Shown: piece by piece, positions 1 through 8,233 of the stretch
Position numbering within the stretch: the stretch's first letter is position 1
Layout: each line of letters opens with the position of its first letter
NCBI GenBank assembly: GCA_900318645.1
Contig: ONLH01000004.1
Coordinates: forward strand, 1-64,000
DNA from: an uncultured Prevotellaceae bacterium
GTDB lineage: Bacteria; Bacteroidota; Bacteroidia; Bacteroidales; Muribaculaceae
Reading direction: 5' to 3'
Length of the DNA stretch: 64,000 nt
Position numbers and translations under genes: made by a program
Notes under the pieces: generated by a model
Seen by the model: the letters and a program-made list of their open reading frames with translations, nothing else
What the model was told of the DNA's origin: nothing
The model's database searches: none

Positions 1-1725
1 GGAATACCTGAACACCAGCAACGTGGGCTATATGGGGTACATGTTCTATGACTGCATGACATTGACTGCTCTCGACCTGAGCAACTTCAACACGGCCGAC
101 GTGGTCCGCACAGATTACATGTTCTATAACTGCAATAATCTGAGAACCATCTTTGGGGGCGATGGCTGGAACACCAATCGAGTGGCGTTATCCACCAATA
201 TGTTCTATAATTGCACCCAGCTGACGGGCGACCAGGGCACCACTTACGATGCCAGCCATGTGAATAAGGCCTATGCCCACCTCGACGGCGGCACGAGCAA
301 CCCGGGCTACTTCAGCCGATTTAAAGAAGCCTATGCCTGCTACACGCCTGGCAACACTACGCTGACCTATGACCTGAACACGACCAGCTCTCCCGGTTGG
401 GGCACCGACGGCACCAATGCCAATGTGACCAAGGTGGTCTTTGACCCCTCGTTCGCCGGTACCTACCCGACGTCCACCTTCAGTTGGTTCAGTAGTATGA
501 CAAATCTTGAATCCATCACGGGCATGGAGTACCTGAACACCGACTTTGTGTACTATATGGGGTATATGTTCTGTCGGTGCAACAAGCTGACGAGCATTGA
601 CCTGAGCCATTTCAACACATCCAGGGTGAACCAACTGGATTACATGTTCTATAAGTGCTCCCAGCTGACAGTCCTCGACTTGAGCAGTTTCAACACGTCC
701 AAGGTGGCTTACATGAATTTAATGTTCGCTGACTGCAGCAACCTGACGACCATCTATGCAGGCGAGGGTTGGACCACATCTGCTGTGGAGTATGCCGATT
801 ATATGTTCAGAAACTGCACCAGCCTGGTGGGCGGCAAGGGCACGACCTATAATGTCCACAATATTGGCAAGGCCTACGCCCACATCGACGGCGGCCCCAT
901 CAACCCGGGCTACTTCACCGACAAGAGCGCTATGCCCGAGGCCTATGCCTGCTACACGCCGTCGAACACGACGCTGACGTTCTACTACGACAACCAGCGC
1001 AGCTCCCGCACGGGCACGACCTACGACCTGAACACGGGCAACACCGATGTCGCTTGGGACACTGACGGCACCAATGCCAGCGTGACCAAGGTGGTCTTTG
1101 ACCCCTCGTTCGCTGGCGCCCGCCCGACGACCACCTACGATTGGTTTTATGGCATGCAGAATCTTGAATCCATCACGGGCATGAGTTACCTGAACACCAG
1201 CGAGGTGACCAATATGGCTACACGTCCAAGGTGATAAATATGGATCAACTGTTCTCTAGCTGCAATCGTTTAACAAGCCTTGACTTAAGCAATTTCAACA
1301 CGGCCAACGTGACCGATATGCGCGCCATGTTCTATAACAGCACTAATTTGCGGACCATCTATGTGGGCAGTGGCTGGAGCACCGTTGCTGTGACAAACTC
1401 CTCATATATGTTCCTGTACTGCATCAGCCTGGTAGGCGGCCAGGGCACGACCTATGATGACAACCACATTGACAAGGCCTATGCCCACATTGACGGCGGC
1501 CCCAGCAACCCGGGCTACTTCACCGACAAGAACGCAGGCCTGCGTGGCGACGTGAACGGCGACGGCCAAGTGAAGATCAGCGATGTGACTGCCCTCATCA
1601 ACTACCTGCTCAGCAGCAACGCCACGGGCGTCAACCTGCAGGCTGCCGACTGTAACCAGGACGGCAACGTCAAGATCGGCGACGTGACCGCACTGATCAA
1701 CTACCTGCTCAGCGGCACTTGGTGA
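1..1725 (+). pseudogene. BspA-like DUF285 repeat protein with C-terminal dockerin pair, 5' partial and frame-broken
   Basis: The reading frame is open at the window edge, so the start lies upstream. The protein is built of units of about 200 residues. Each unit begins near AYACYTP and contains short repeats of the type LDLSNFNTSKV followed by MFxxC, as in the DUF285/BspA family of surface proteins, and closes with AYAHIDGGxxNPGYFTD. The frame is lost near 1213-1234: the first frame runs EVTNM, then reads into a stop, and the repeat resumes in another frame as TSKVINMDQLF. About one short repeat seems to be missing there, so a deletion between near-identical repeats is the likely cause, with assembly error as the alternative. 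The second segment (1231-1725) ends with two dockerin-like EF-hand repeats, GDVNGDGQVKISDV and ADCNQDGNVKIGDV. Probable surface or secreted protein; ligand unknown. Confidence 0.5.
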
Positions 1726-1746
1726 GTATGCTCGCTGACGCTCGCA

Positions 1747-1767
1747 GTTTAAAGTTTAGAGTTTAGA
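1747..1767 (+). repeat. 7-bp array, 3 units
   Basis: Units GTTTAAA, GTTTAGA, GTTTAGA. Each carries TAA or TAG on this strand and TAA or TTTAAAC-type stops on the other. Confidence 0.7.
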
Positions 1768-1861
1768 GGGGCATCCGCGTTGTAGGGCCTCGCCTTGGCG
1801 TGGCCGTCCCATGACGTAAAAATCTCACGCTAAGCCGCATTGATGCTCGCTGGCGCTCGCA

Positions 1862-1889
1862 GATTAGTGATTAGAGATTAGTGATTAGT
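1862..1889 (+). repeat. 7-bp array, 4 units
   Basis: Units GATTAGT, GATTAGA, GATTAGT, GATTAGT, directly before a GCATCCGC hairpin. Confidence 0.8.
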
Positions 1890-1892
1890 GAA

Positions 1893-1926
1893 GCATCCGC
1901 GTTCCGTTTGACTGGAAAGCGGATGC
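1893..1926. repeat. GCATCCGC hairpin
   Basis: Inverted repeat GCATCCGCGTTCC / GGAAAGCGGATGC, 13-bp arms with one mismatch and an 8-nt loop. It belongs to a hairpin family also present at 4881, 7104 and 11579. It could act as a transcription terminator or a REP-like element. Confidence 0.75.
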
Positions 1927-1927
1927 T

Positions 1928-1969
1928 CTTTAAACTTTAAACATTAAACTTTAAACATTAAACTTTAAT
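1928..1969 (+). repeat. 7-bp array, 6 units
   Basis: Units CTTTAAA and CATTAAA alternate and the last is CTTTAAT. The TTAA core is palindromic, so TAA appears on both strands. Confidence 0.85.
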
Positions 1970-2100
1970 CTGCGAGCAACGCGAGCCTCTTTGCGAGCCT
2001 CTTGCGAGCAATAATAATAAACTTAGCGACTTGGCGGCTTAGCGTGAGATGTATCAATGCGTCAGCCACATTGTTTTCGTAGTTTTTTCTCGGTATTTCT

Positions 2101-2130
2101 TTTGGTTTTGTATTGTTTTTCGTATTTTTG
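2101..2130 (+). promoter_or_regulatory. Bacteroidota promoter of the LRR_5/dockerin gene
   Basis: TTTG at 2101-2104, 18 bp, then TATTTTTG at 2123-2130 (consensus TAnnTTTG). The start codon follows about 40 bp downstream. Confidence 0.6.
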
Positions 2131-2168
2131 CAACAAAATAACAATAATGACTTAATTTTTTACTGCTT

Positions 2169-4502
2169 ATGAAAAGAATCTATCTCTTTAAGGCAATAGC
2201 CCTGGTAGCGTTCCTCGCGTGCGCCTTGTGTGCCAGCGCTGCTACAGCGACATTCTCAAAAGATGGCATTTACTACCAGTTGACGACTTACTCTGACGGG
2301 AGAGGAGTGCTCACTGTACAGAACAGTGGGAGTTTCAACACCTATTCGGGCGTTGTGCACATTCCGGATAGTGTTACTTACAACGATGTGTCCTATCCTG
2401 TTACGGGTATTGGTTACCAAGCGTTCAAGGACTGTACAAGGCTTACGGGCGTCACGATACCCGAGGGCGTGACGATGTTGTTGAACGAGAGCTTTGCCGG
2501 GTGTACCTCGCTGACGAAAATCACCTTGCCCAGCACCATGTACAGCATTTACAACTATGCCTTTACGGGGTGCACCAGCTTGACGAGCGTCACCTGCTTG
2601 AGTGAAACGGCCAGGTCGTTCAATGCCAACAACTTTGATGAGACTACCTATGCCAACGCCACACTTTATGTCCCTCAAGGCTCAAAGAGCAGCTACCAGA
2701 GCACCGCAGCCTGGTCACAGTTCTCCAACATCGAGGAAATCAACAAGTTTGTGGTTGACGGCATCTATTACACGGTGACCAGCGGCAACAACGTCAGTGT
2801 GACCTACAGGGACTCGCCCAATTTTCGCAGCTACTATGGCAAAGTGCATGTTCCTGAAACCGTGACCTATCACGGCGTGACCTATACCGTGACCGGGATT
2901 GGCGAATCGGCATTCAGGGAATGTCACACAGCTGACAGGAAATTGTACGTCACGCTTCCCAACACAGTACAGACCATCGAGACCTTTGGTTTCTATATGT
3001 CTAATCTTACTTACATCGAGTTGGGAACAGGGCTTAGGTCTATTGGCGGACTTGCCTTTGCGGGAACCGAGACCACCCTTAATATCATTAACTGTCATGC
3101 GATGAATACCCCCACGGTACAATTAAACACTTTTGCCGAAGAGCACTATGAAAATACCATCCTGTGGATACCCCGCATGGCCTATGGTAGATACACGAGC
3201 GCATACTATTGGAAGAACTTTAACCAGAATCACCTGTTCTACGGTTATGATTTCATTAAGGACGGCGTCTATTACGGAATCAACTCCTATTCAAATACCG
3301 TGGAGGTATCGGCTTATGCCATTTCTGTCGATTCCACAAGACTGTACTTTGCCTCTTCCGAATTAGAGGATGTTACCATTCCTCACACTATTAATTACGA
3401 AGGGGTTGATTATACTGTCAATCGTATTGGCATGGCTGCGTTCTATAATTGGAGAATAAATAACGTCACATTGCCCAATACTATCCAGAGCATCGAGAGA
3501 AACGCATTTACTGATGTTGCAAATTTGGAACACATCAAGATCAATGAAGGTGTGACCAGTATCGGAAGAATGGCATTTGCTTATTGCAGCAGTCTGCAGT
3601 CGGTTAAGATACCCAATACTGTGAAATCCCTCGATTATGGTGCTTTCAGTGGCTGTACTGCTCTCGATACCCTGGTTTTAGGCGCTGGCGTGGAACAGAT
3701 TGGCATGTATGCATTCAGTTCATGTACCAATCTCAGTATTGTGCTTAGTTTTCCGCTCATTCCGCCTGTGATAACTGAGAATGTTTTTACCAGTGAAACC
3801 TATAATGAGGCTAACTTGTATGCTGCGGTTTCGGCACTTCCTGCCTATCAGACCGCTGTGGGGTGGCGCAATTTCAATCATATCGTGAACATGCACACAC
3901 TTGACGAAGCCTTGAATGCGCCAGGTGGAAACATCCACTTTGTAGAAAGCGACTATTCCTGGATCGTGTGGGACGATGGCGAGAGGCTCTTTGCCATGTC
4001 AGGCAATGCCGGTGTGCATAATAGTTCTTCGACGCTGTCGACCACTGTCAAGGTTTCTGAACCGTCCATCTTGTCGTTTGATTTTAAGGCCTGGGGTGAA
4101 AGTGATATGTACGCCACAAACACCCACTATGATGAGTGCGTGTTTATGGTGAACGGCACTTCGATATTCCGTTACGGAGCCCGTGACAACGATTGGGAGA
4201 CCTTCACTTATGAACTGCAGCCCAATGTCAACTACCAACTGCGTTGGTACTATCACAAGGACGTCAGTGACAATGGCGTGGGCGACTACTTCGCCTTGGA
4301 CAATATCAAGATTGCACCCAAGACCCAGCGCGGCGATGTGAGCGGCGACGGCAAGGTGAACATCAGCGACGTCACGGCCCTGATCAATCTGCTGCTCTCT
4401 GGCGACACTTCAACGTCTGCAGCCGACTGCAACCAGGATACCAAGGTGAACATCAGCGACGTGACCACCTTGATTAACTACTTGCTGAACGGCACTTGGT
4501 AA
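2169..4502 (+). CDS. Secreted LRR_5 (BspA-like) protein with C-terminal module and dockerin pair
   Basis: A signal peptide covers about residues 1-25 (MKRIYLF..., cleavage near CASA). Residues about 30-570 hold three similar segments, each opening near DGIYY and followed by leucine-rich repeats of the TpLRR/LRR_5 type (GIGYQAFKDCTRLTGVTIPE and relatives). Residues about 581-715 form a module with the signature SFDFKAWGE...YGARDNDWET...GDYFALDN, the same module found three times in the next gene. The last 57 residues are a dockerin-like EF-hand pair (GDVSGDGKVNISDV, ADCNQDTKVNISDV), in which the second loop has T where the others have G. BspA-family proteins are known surface adhesins; the ligand here is unknown. 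The start fits the promoter upstream. Confidence 0.85.
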   Translation: MKRIYLFKAIALVAFLACALCASAATATFSKDGIYYQLTTYSDGRGVLTVQNSGSFNTYSGVVHIPDSVTYNDVSYPVTGIGYQAFKDCTRLTGVTIPEGVTMLLNESFAGCTSLTKITLPSTMYSIYNYAFTGCTSLTSVTCLSETARSFNANNFDETTYANATLYVPQGSKSSYQSTAAWSQFSNIEEINKFVVDGIYYTVTSGNNVSVTYRDSPNFRSYYGKVHVPETVTYHGVTYTVTGIGESAFRECHTADRKLYVTLPNTVQTIETFGFYMSNLTYIELGTGLRSIGGLAFAGTETTLNIINCHAMNTPTVQLNTFAEEHYENTILWIPRMAYGRYTSAYYWKNFNQNHLFYGYDFIKDGVYYGINSYSNTVEVSAYAISVDSTRLYFASSELEDVTIPHTINYEGVDYTVNRIGMAAFYNWRINNVTLPNTIQSIERNAFTDVANLEHIKINEGVTSIGRMAFAYCSSLQSVKIPNTVKSLDYGAFSGCTALDTLVLGAGVEQIGMYAFSSCTNLSIVLSFPLIPPVITENVFTSETYNEANLYAAVSALPAYQTAVGWRNFNHIVNMHTLDEALNAPGGNIHFVESDYSWIVWDDGERLFAMSGNAGVHNSSSTLSTTVKVSEPSILSFDFKAWGESDMYATNTHYDECVFMVNGTSIFRYGARDNDWETFTYELQPNVNYQLRWYYHKDVSDNGVGDYFALDNIKIAPKTQRGDVSGDGKVNISDVTALINLLLSGDTSTSAADCNQDTKVNISDVTTLINYLLNGTW

Positions 4503-4518
4503 TGCGAGCAAGCTCGCA

Positions 4519-4539
4519 GTTTAAAGTTTAGAGTTTAGA
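4519..4539 (+). repeat. 7-bp array, 3 units
   Basis: Units GTTTAAA, GTTTAGA, GTTTAGA, identical to the array at 1747-1767, and like it placed after a GCTCGC motif. Confidence 0.7.
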
Positions 4540-4633
4540 GGGGCATCCGCATTGTAGGACCTCGCCTTGGCGTGGCCGCCCTACGACGGATAAACCACAC
4601 GCCAAGCCGCGTTGATGCTCGCTGCGTTCGCAG

Positions 4634-4661
4634 GCTTTAGGCGTTAGGTTTTAGGCTTTAG
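4634..4661 (+). repeat. 7-bp array, 4 units
   Basis: Units GCTTTAG, GCGTTAG, GTTTTAG, GCTTTAG inside the first full 123-bp unit. Confidence 0.75.
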
Positions 4662-4756
4662 AGGGGCATCCGCATTGTAGGGCCTCGCCTTGGCGTGGCC
4701 GCCCCACGACGGATAACCCTCACGCCAAGCCGCGTTGATGCTCGCTGCGTTCGCAG

Positions 4757-4784
4757 GCTTTAGGCGTTAGGTTTTAGGCTTTAG
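4757..4784 (+). repeat. 7-bp array, 4 units
   Basis: The same four units as at 4634-4661, carried in the second 123-bp unit. Confidence 0.75.
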
Positions 4785-4880
4785 AGGGGTATCCGCATTG
4801 TAGGGCCTCGCCTTGGCGTGGCCACCCCACGACGGATAAACCACACGCCAAGCCGCCAAGTCGCAAAGATTTTTAAGCTA

Positions 4881-4914
4881 GCATCCGCGTTTCGGTCAAA
4901 CGGAACGCGGATGC
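4881..4914. repeat. GCATCCGC hairpin
   Basis: Arms GCATCCGCGTTTCG / CGGAACGCGGATGC, 14 bp with one mismatch and a 6-nt loop, followed by CTCTTTAA. Best-formed member of this hairpin family. Confidence 0.8.
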
Positions 4915-4915
4915 T

Positions 4916-4978
4916 CTTTAACCACAAAACACTAACCATTAACCATTAACCATTAAACTTTAACCATTAACCACAAAA
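4916..4978 (+). repeat. 7-bp array, 9 units
   Basis: CTTTAAC, CACAAAA, CACTAAC, CATTAAC, CATTAAC, CATTAAA, CTTTAAC, CATTAAC, CACAAAA. This is the longest array in the window, with two units that have lost the TAA core. Confidence 0.85.
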
Positions 4979-5043
4979 CGCCCTAAAACTGTTAATTAGA
5001 TATAAAATAGTAAAAAAGATAAAGATTTTAACAGATTATTGAT

Positions 5044-5051
5044 TATATTTG
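5044..5051 (+). promoter_or_regulatory. -7 box (TATATTTG)
   Basis: It matches TAnnTTTG, 70 bp before the start at 5122. No clear TTTG box lies at the right distance upstream. Confidence 0.45.
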
Positions 5052-5121
5052 CAAATAAAATTGTGAGTTAATTCTTGAGGACCCCCCTCTTTATTTGTTT
5101 ATCTTTTAACTTTTTACTATT

Positions 5122-7059
5122 ATGAAAAAATTATTATTTATTTTGGCTGCGCTGTTGATGGCAAGCAATGTCATGGCTATGCGCACAGTAGTTTTTAGGC
5201 CATCCGTTGACAAGAATGAGGCAACTGGCGGAAATGTTACTAACGGATCCTATACCTTGAGCAAGCATGGCGTGACAATTACAGTCGATTTGGGTTCCAT
5301 TACCAATGACCAGTATCGCTTTTCCGCATATAACGAGTCATCCAATAACACCATCGAAGTAGCTCCATCAATTGATTGGGATGTCCTCTATGAAGGGGAG
5401 TATGGTGTGTTCTATGGACGCCTCCAGAAGATTGAGTTCGTCTGTGTGGACTCAGGCACTTATGGGCCAGGAAATTTGGATGCTTTAGGCAATATGCCTG
5501 GCGGTGATTATTCTTCCTCTGGAAATGTAGGTGTATTTGATGCCGAAGGTTACAATACCCGAGAATACTATTATTTCAAAGCTAATAGTGAGGTGCGTTG
5601 TACTGAAATCAGGGTGACCGTTTATGCCGATCCGGTTGCACCTGAGTACAATTATTCTGATGCCTTGAATGTTTCTGGTGGCGATATTCAGTTCACGAGT
5701 AGTGGTACCTATCCCTGGATTACTGTTGAGAGTGGTGGCCGCACCTATGCCCAGTCTGGCAACCAAGGCGTTGCTAGCAGCTCATCGGAGTTGACGGCTA
5801 CGGTTAATTTATCACAAACCTACACTTTGTCGTTTGATTTTAAGGCATGGGGCGAAGGCACATCTTATGACAGGTGCATTTTCTCTATAGATGGCGTGGA
5901 GAAGTTCTCCTATGGAGCCCGTGATAACGACTGGGAGACCTATATGGTGGACATTCCAGCAGGTAACCACACACTGAAGTGGTCCTATGTTAAAGACAGT
6001 AGTGTCAACCCCGAAGGCGACTATTTCGCTGTGGACAACGTGGCATTAAGGATACCTCTGGATAAGGCCTTGAATGTGACAGGCGGAAACATACATTTCA
6101 CGAGTACTGGCACCTATCCCTGGATTACTATTGAAAGTGGCGACCGCATCTATGCCCAGTCTGGCAACCAGGGTATTGCTAGCAGCACGTCGGAGCTGAC
6201 GGCTACTGTTTCTTTATCACAAGCCTACACCTTGGTGTTTGATTTTAAGGCGTGGGGCGAAGGCACATCTTATGACAGGTGCATTTTCTCAATAGATGGC
6301 GTGGAGAAGTTCTCCTATGGAGCCCGTGATAACGACTGGGAGACCTATATGGTGGACATTCCAGCAGGCAACCACACACTGACGTGGTCCTATACTAAGG
6401 ACAGCAGCGTCAACCCCGTAGGCGACTATTTCGCTGTGGACAATGTGGCATTAAGGATTCCTCTGGATAGGGCATTGAATGTGTCTGGCGGAAATATTCA
6501 TTTCACGAGCAGTGGTTCCTATGCCTGGTATACTATATCGAGTGGCAGCCGTACCTATGCCCAATCGGGCAACCAGGGCATTGCTAGCAGCTCATCGGAG
6601 TTGACGGCAACCGTCAATTTAAGTCAATTCTCTAGTCTGTCGTTTGATTTCAAGGCGTGGGGAGAAGGCACATCTTATGACAGGTGCATTTTCTCAGTAG
6701 ATGGTGTGCAGAAGTTCGCCTATGGAGCACGTGATAACGACTGGGAAACCTATAAGGTAGATATTCCTGCAGGCAATCACACACTGTCTTGGATCTATAT
6801 TAAAGACAGTAGTGTCAATCCCGATGGCGACTATTTCGCTGTGGATAATGTGTCTATCACAACCAAACCCGTGATACGTGGTGATGTCGACGGTGACGGC
6901 ACTGTGTCAATCAATGATGTGACAGAATTGATCAATGTCTTGTTGAATGGCAATACGGCTTCGCTCAATCTCAGTGCTGCTGATTGCGACCGTGACGGCA
7001 AAGTGAACATCGGCGATGTAACAGTCCTGATAAACTACCTCATAACTGGTCACTGGTGA
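5122..7059 (+). CDS. Secreted protein with three tandem 135-residue modules and a dockerin pair
   Basis: A signal peptide covers about residues 1-19. Residues about 20-175 form an N-terminal domain I do not recognise. Residues 181-315, 316-450 and 451-585 are three near-identical modules. Each runs ALNVxGGxIxFTS...YAQSGNQGxASSxSELTATV...SFDFKAWGEGTSYDRCIFSxDG...YGARDNDWETYxVDIPAGNHTLxWxYxKDSS...GDYFAVDN. The all-beta, jelly-roll-like look suggests a binding module (inference). The last 55 or so residues are a dockerin-like pair (GDVDGDGTVSINDV, ADCDRDGKVNIGDV) ending GHW, like the GTW ends of the two genes upstream. Probably cell-surface or secreted. No catalytic motif is seen. Confidence 0.85.
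   Translation: MKKLLFILAALLMASNVMAMRTVVFRPSVDKNEATGGNVTNGSYTLSKHGVTITVDLGSITNDQYRFSAYNESSNNTIEVAPSIDWDVLYEGEYGVFYGRLQKIEFVCVDSGTYGPGNLDALGNMPGGDYSSSGNVGVFDAEGYNTREYYYFKANSEVRCTEIRVTVYADPVAPEYNYSDALNVSGGDIQFTSSGTYPWITVESGGRTYAQSGNQGVASSSSELTATVNLSQTYTLSFDFKAWGEGTSYDRCIFSIDGVEKFSYGARDNDWETYMVDIPAGNHTLKWSYVKDSSVNPEGDYFAVDNVALRIPLDKALNVTGGNIHFTSTGTYPWITIESGDRIYAQSGNQGIASSTSELTATVSLSQAYTLVFDFKAWGEGTSYDRCIFSIDGVEKFSYGARDNDWETYMVDIPAGNHTLTWSYTKDSSVNPVGDYFAVDNVALRIPLDRALNVSGGNIHFTSSGSYAWYTISSGSRTYAQSGNQGIASSSSELTATVNLSQFSSLSFDFKAWGEGTSYDRCIFSVDGVQKFAYGARDNDWETYKVDIPAGNHTLSWIYIKDSSVNPDGDYFAVDNVSITTKPVIRGDVDGDGTVSINDVTELINVLLNGNTASLNLSAADCDRDGKVNIGDVTVLINYLITGHW
5662..6876 (+). repeat. 405-bp coding tandem repeat, three copies
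   Basis: Equivalent codons (gcc/gcc/gca of the ALN motif) fall at 5662, 6067 and 6472, exactly 405 bp apart, so each module is 135 codons. Long stretches are identical between copies at the DNA level, which points to recent duplication or gene conversion. Confidence 0.9.
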
Positions 7060-7103
7060 TTTTAAACAGCCGGTTTCCCAATAAAGGTTAATGTATAAAA
7101 TGG

Positions 7104-7137
7104 CATCCGTGCTCCGAGTATGGCTGGAGCGCGGATG
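7104..7137. repeat. GCATCCGC-family hairpin
   Basis: Arms CATCCGTGCTCC / GGAGCGCGGATG, 12 bp with one mismatch, just after the gene ending at 7059. Possible terminator. Confidence 0.6.
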
Positions 7138-7178
7138 TCTTCGCATTAGCGCCGCAGGCCAATGGAATGCGGATTTCT

Positions 7179-7206
7179 CTCTAAACATTAAATTCTAAAT
7201 TCTAAA
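7179..7206 (+). repeat. 7-bp array, 4 units
   Basis: CTCTAAA, CATTAAA, TTCTAAA, TTCTAAA, then a GCGAGC-type motif at about 7207-7228. Confidence 0.8.
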
Positions 7207-7230
7207 CAGTACGAGCGTTAGCGAGCACAT

Positions 7231-7261
7231 TTTGTCATGTCAGCAATAATTACTACCTTTG
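7231..7261 (+). promoter_or_regulatory. Promoter of fabG
   Basis: TTTG at 7231-7234, 19 bp, TACCTTTG at 7254-7261: a full match to the Bacteroidota consensus, 52 bp before the start codon. Confidence 0.75.
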
Positions 7262-7313
7262 CAGGCCAATTAATTGAAGGAAACATCATTAATAACATAT
7301 AATTGAAAAAGAC

Positions 7314-8060
7314 ATGAAATTGTTAGAAGGAAAAGTGGCGCTCATTACTGGAGCCGCCAGGGGCATCGGCAAGGCCATCGCACTGAAGTATGCTGCCGAG
7401 GGTGCCGACATCGCATTCACCGACCTCGTCATTGACGAAATGGGCAAACAGACCGAGCAGGAAATTGCAGCGCTCGGCGTCAAGGCTAAGGGCTATGCCA
7501 GCAATGCAGCCAGCTTTGAGGAGACCGAGGCCGTGGTAAAGCAGGTCCACGAGGACTTTGGCCACATCGATATCCTGGTTAACAACGCCGGTATCACCAA
7601 GGACGGTATCATGCTCCGCATGACCGAGCAGCAGTGGGATGCCGTTATCGCCGTTAACCTCAAGAGTGCGTTCAACTTCATCCACGCCCTGGTGCCCATC
7701 ATGATGCGCCAGCGCAGTGGTTCCATCATCAACATGGCATCGGTAGTCGGTGTTCACGGCAACGCCGGTCAGGCCAACTACGCAGCCAGCAAGGCCGGCC
7801 TTATCGCCCTGGCCAAGAGCATCGCCCAGGAGATGGGTAGCCGCGGCATCCGCGCCAACGCCATCGCTCCCGGCTTCATTGACACCGATATGACTAAGGC
7901 TCTGCCCGAGGAAGTTCGCAAGGAGTGGTGCCAGCGCATCCCTCTGCGCCGTGGAGGCACCGTCGAGGACATTGCCAACGTGGCTACCTTCCTCGCCAGC
8001 GATATGTCAAGTTACGTTTCTGGCCAGGTCATCCAGGTGGATGGCGGCATGAACATGTAA
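7314..8060 (+). CDS. fabG: 3-oxoacyl-[acyl-carrier-protein] reductase
   Basis: Classical short-chain dehydrogenase of 248 residues, the usual FabG length. Visible motifs are the NAD(P)-binding TGAARGIG (12-19), NNAG (90-93), the catalytic Ser143, and Tyr156/Lys160 in YAASK, with the FabG-like PGFIDTDMT segment and the C-terminal VDGGMNM. It reduces 3-oxoacyl-ACP with NADPH in fatty-acid elongation in the cytosol. It stands alone with its own promoter and terminator, between secreted-protein genes. Confidence 0.93.
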   Translation: MKLLEGKVALITGAARGIGKAIALKYAAEGADIAFTDLVIDEMGKQTEQEIAALGVKAKGYASNAASFEETEAVVKQVHEDFGHIDILVNNAGITKDGIMLRMTEQQWDAVIAVNLKSAFNFIHALVPIMMRQRSGSIINMASVVGVHGNAGQANYAASKAGLIALAKSIAQEMGSRGIRANAIAPGFIDTDMTKALPEEVRKEWCQRIPLRRGGTVEDIANVATFLASDMSSYVSGQVIQVDGGMNM

Positions 8061-8106
8061 TCACCATCGTTGACCATCTCTCCATTTCCCCTATTGGAAA
8101 GTATAT

Positions 8107-8135
8107 ATGCCGTAGCTATGCTGCGGCATTTTTTT
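8107..8135 (+). terminator. Terminator after fabG
   Basis: Stem ATGCCGTAGC / GCTGCGGCAT (10 bp, one G-T pair), loop TAT, followed by seven Ts. Confidence 0.85.
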
Positions 8136-8233
8136 AATATTTTACGAAAAATACTTGGAAAATCTATATAATTGTGTTTAATTTGCGAAAAATTAGATTA
8201 AAGTATCATTGTTATATTTAAAATTTAAACATC

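Larger units (their letters stand above)
1726..2100. other. Mosaic intergenic repeat region
   Basis: No gene is seen. The region alternates GCTCGC-type motifs (about 1730-1746, 1849-1861 and 1970-2010), 7-bp arrays, a GCATCCGC hairpin, and a GC-rich block (about 1785-1803) that recurs after 4502. The same parts recur after the genes ending at 4502 and 11537. Confidence 0.8.
4613..4858 (+). repeat. 123-bp tandem repeat, two full units
   Basis: Units start at 4613 and 4736 (period 123 bp) and differ at few positions. Each unit holds a GCTCGC TGC GTTCGC motif, a 7-bp array, the half-site GCATCCGCATTG (GTATCCGCATTG in the second unit) and a GC-rich CTCGCCTTGGCGTGGCC block that can pair with CACGCCAAGCCG near the unit end. 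A diverged first unit occupies 4503-4612. Confidence 0.85.
4503..5043. other. Intergenic repeat cluster
   Basis: No gene is seen in this stretch of over 500 bp. It consists of one partial and two full 123-bp tandem units, four 7-bp arrays and a GCATCCGC hairpin, followed by an AT-rich promoter region. Confidence 0.8.

Noticed and set aside
7020-7059. C-terminal GTW/GHW ends as a type IX secretion signal
   Set aside because: The ends belong to the second dockerin-like repeat and lack the usual layout of a T9SS C-terminal domain.
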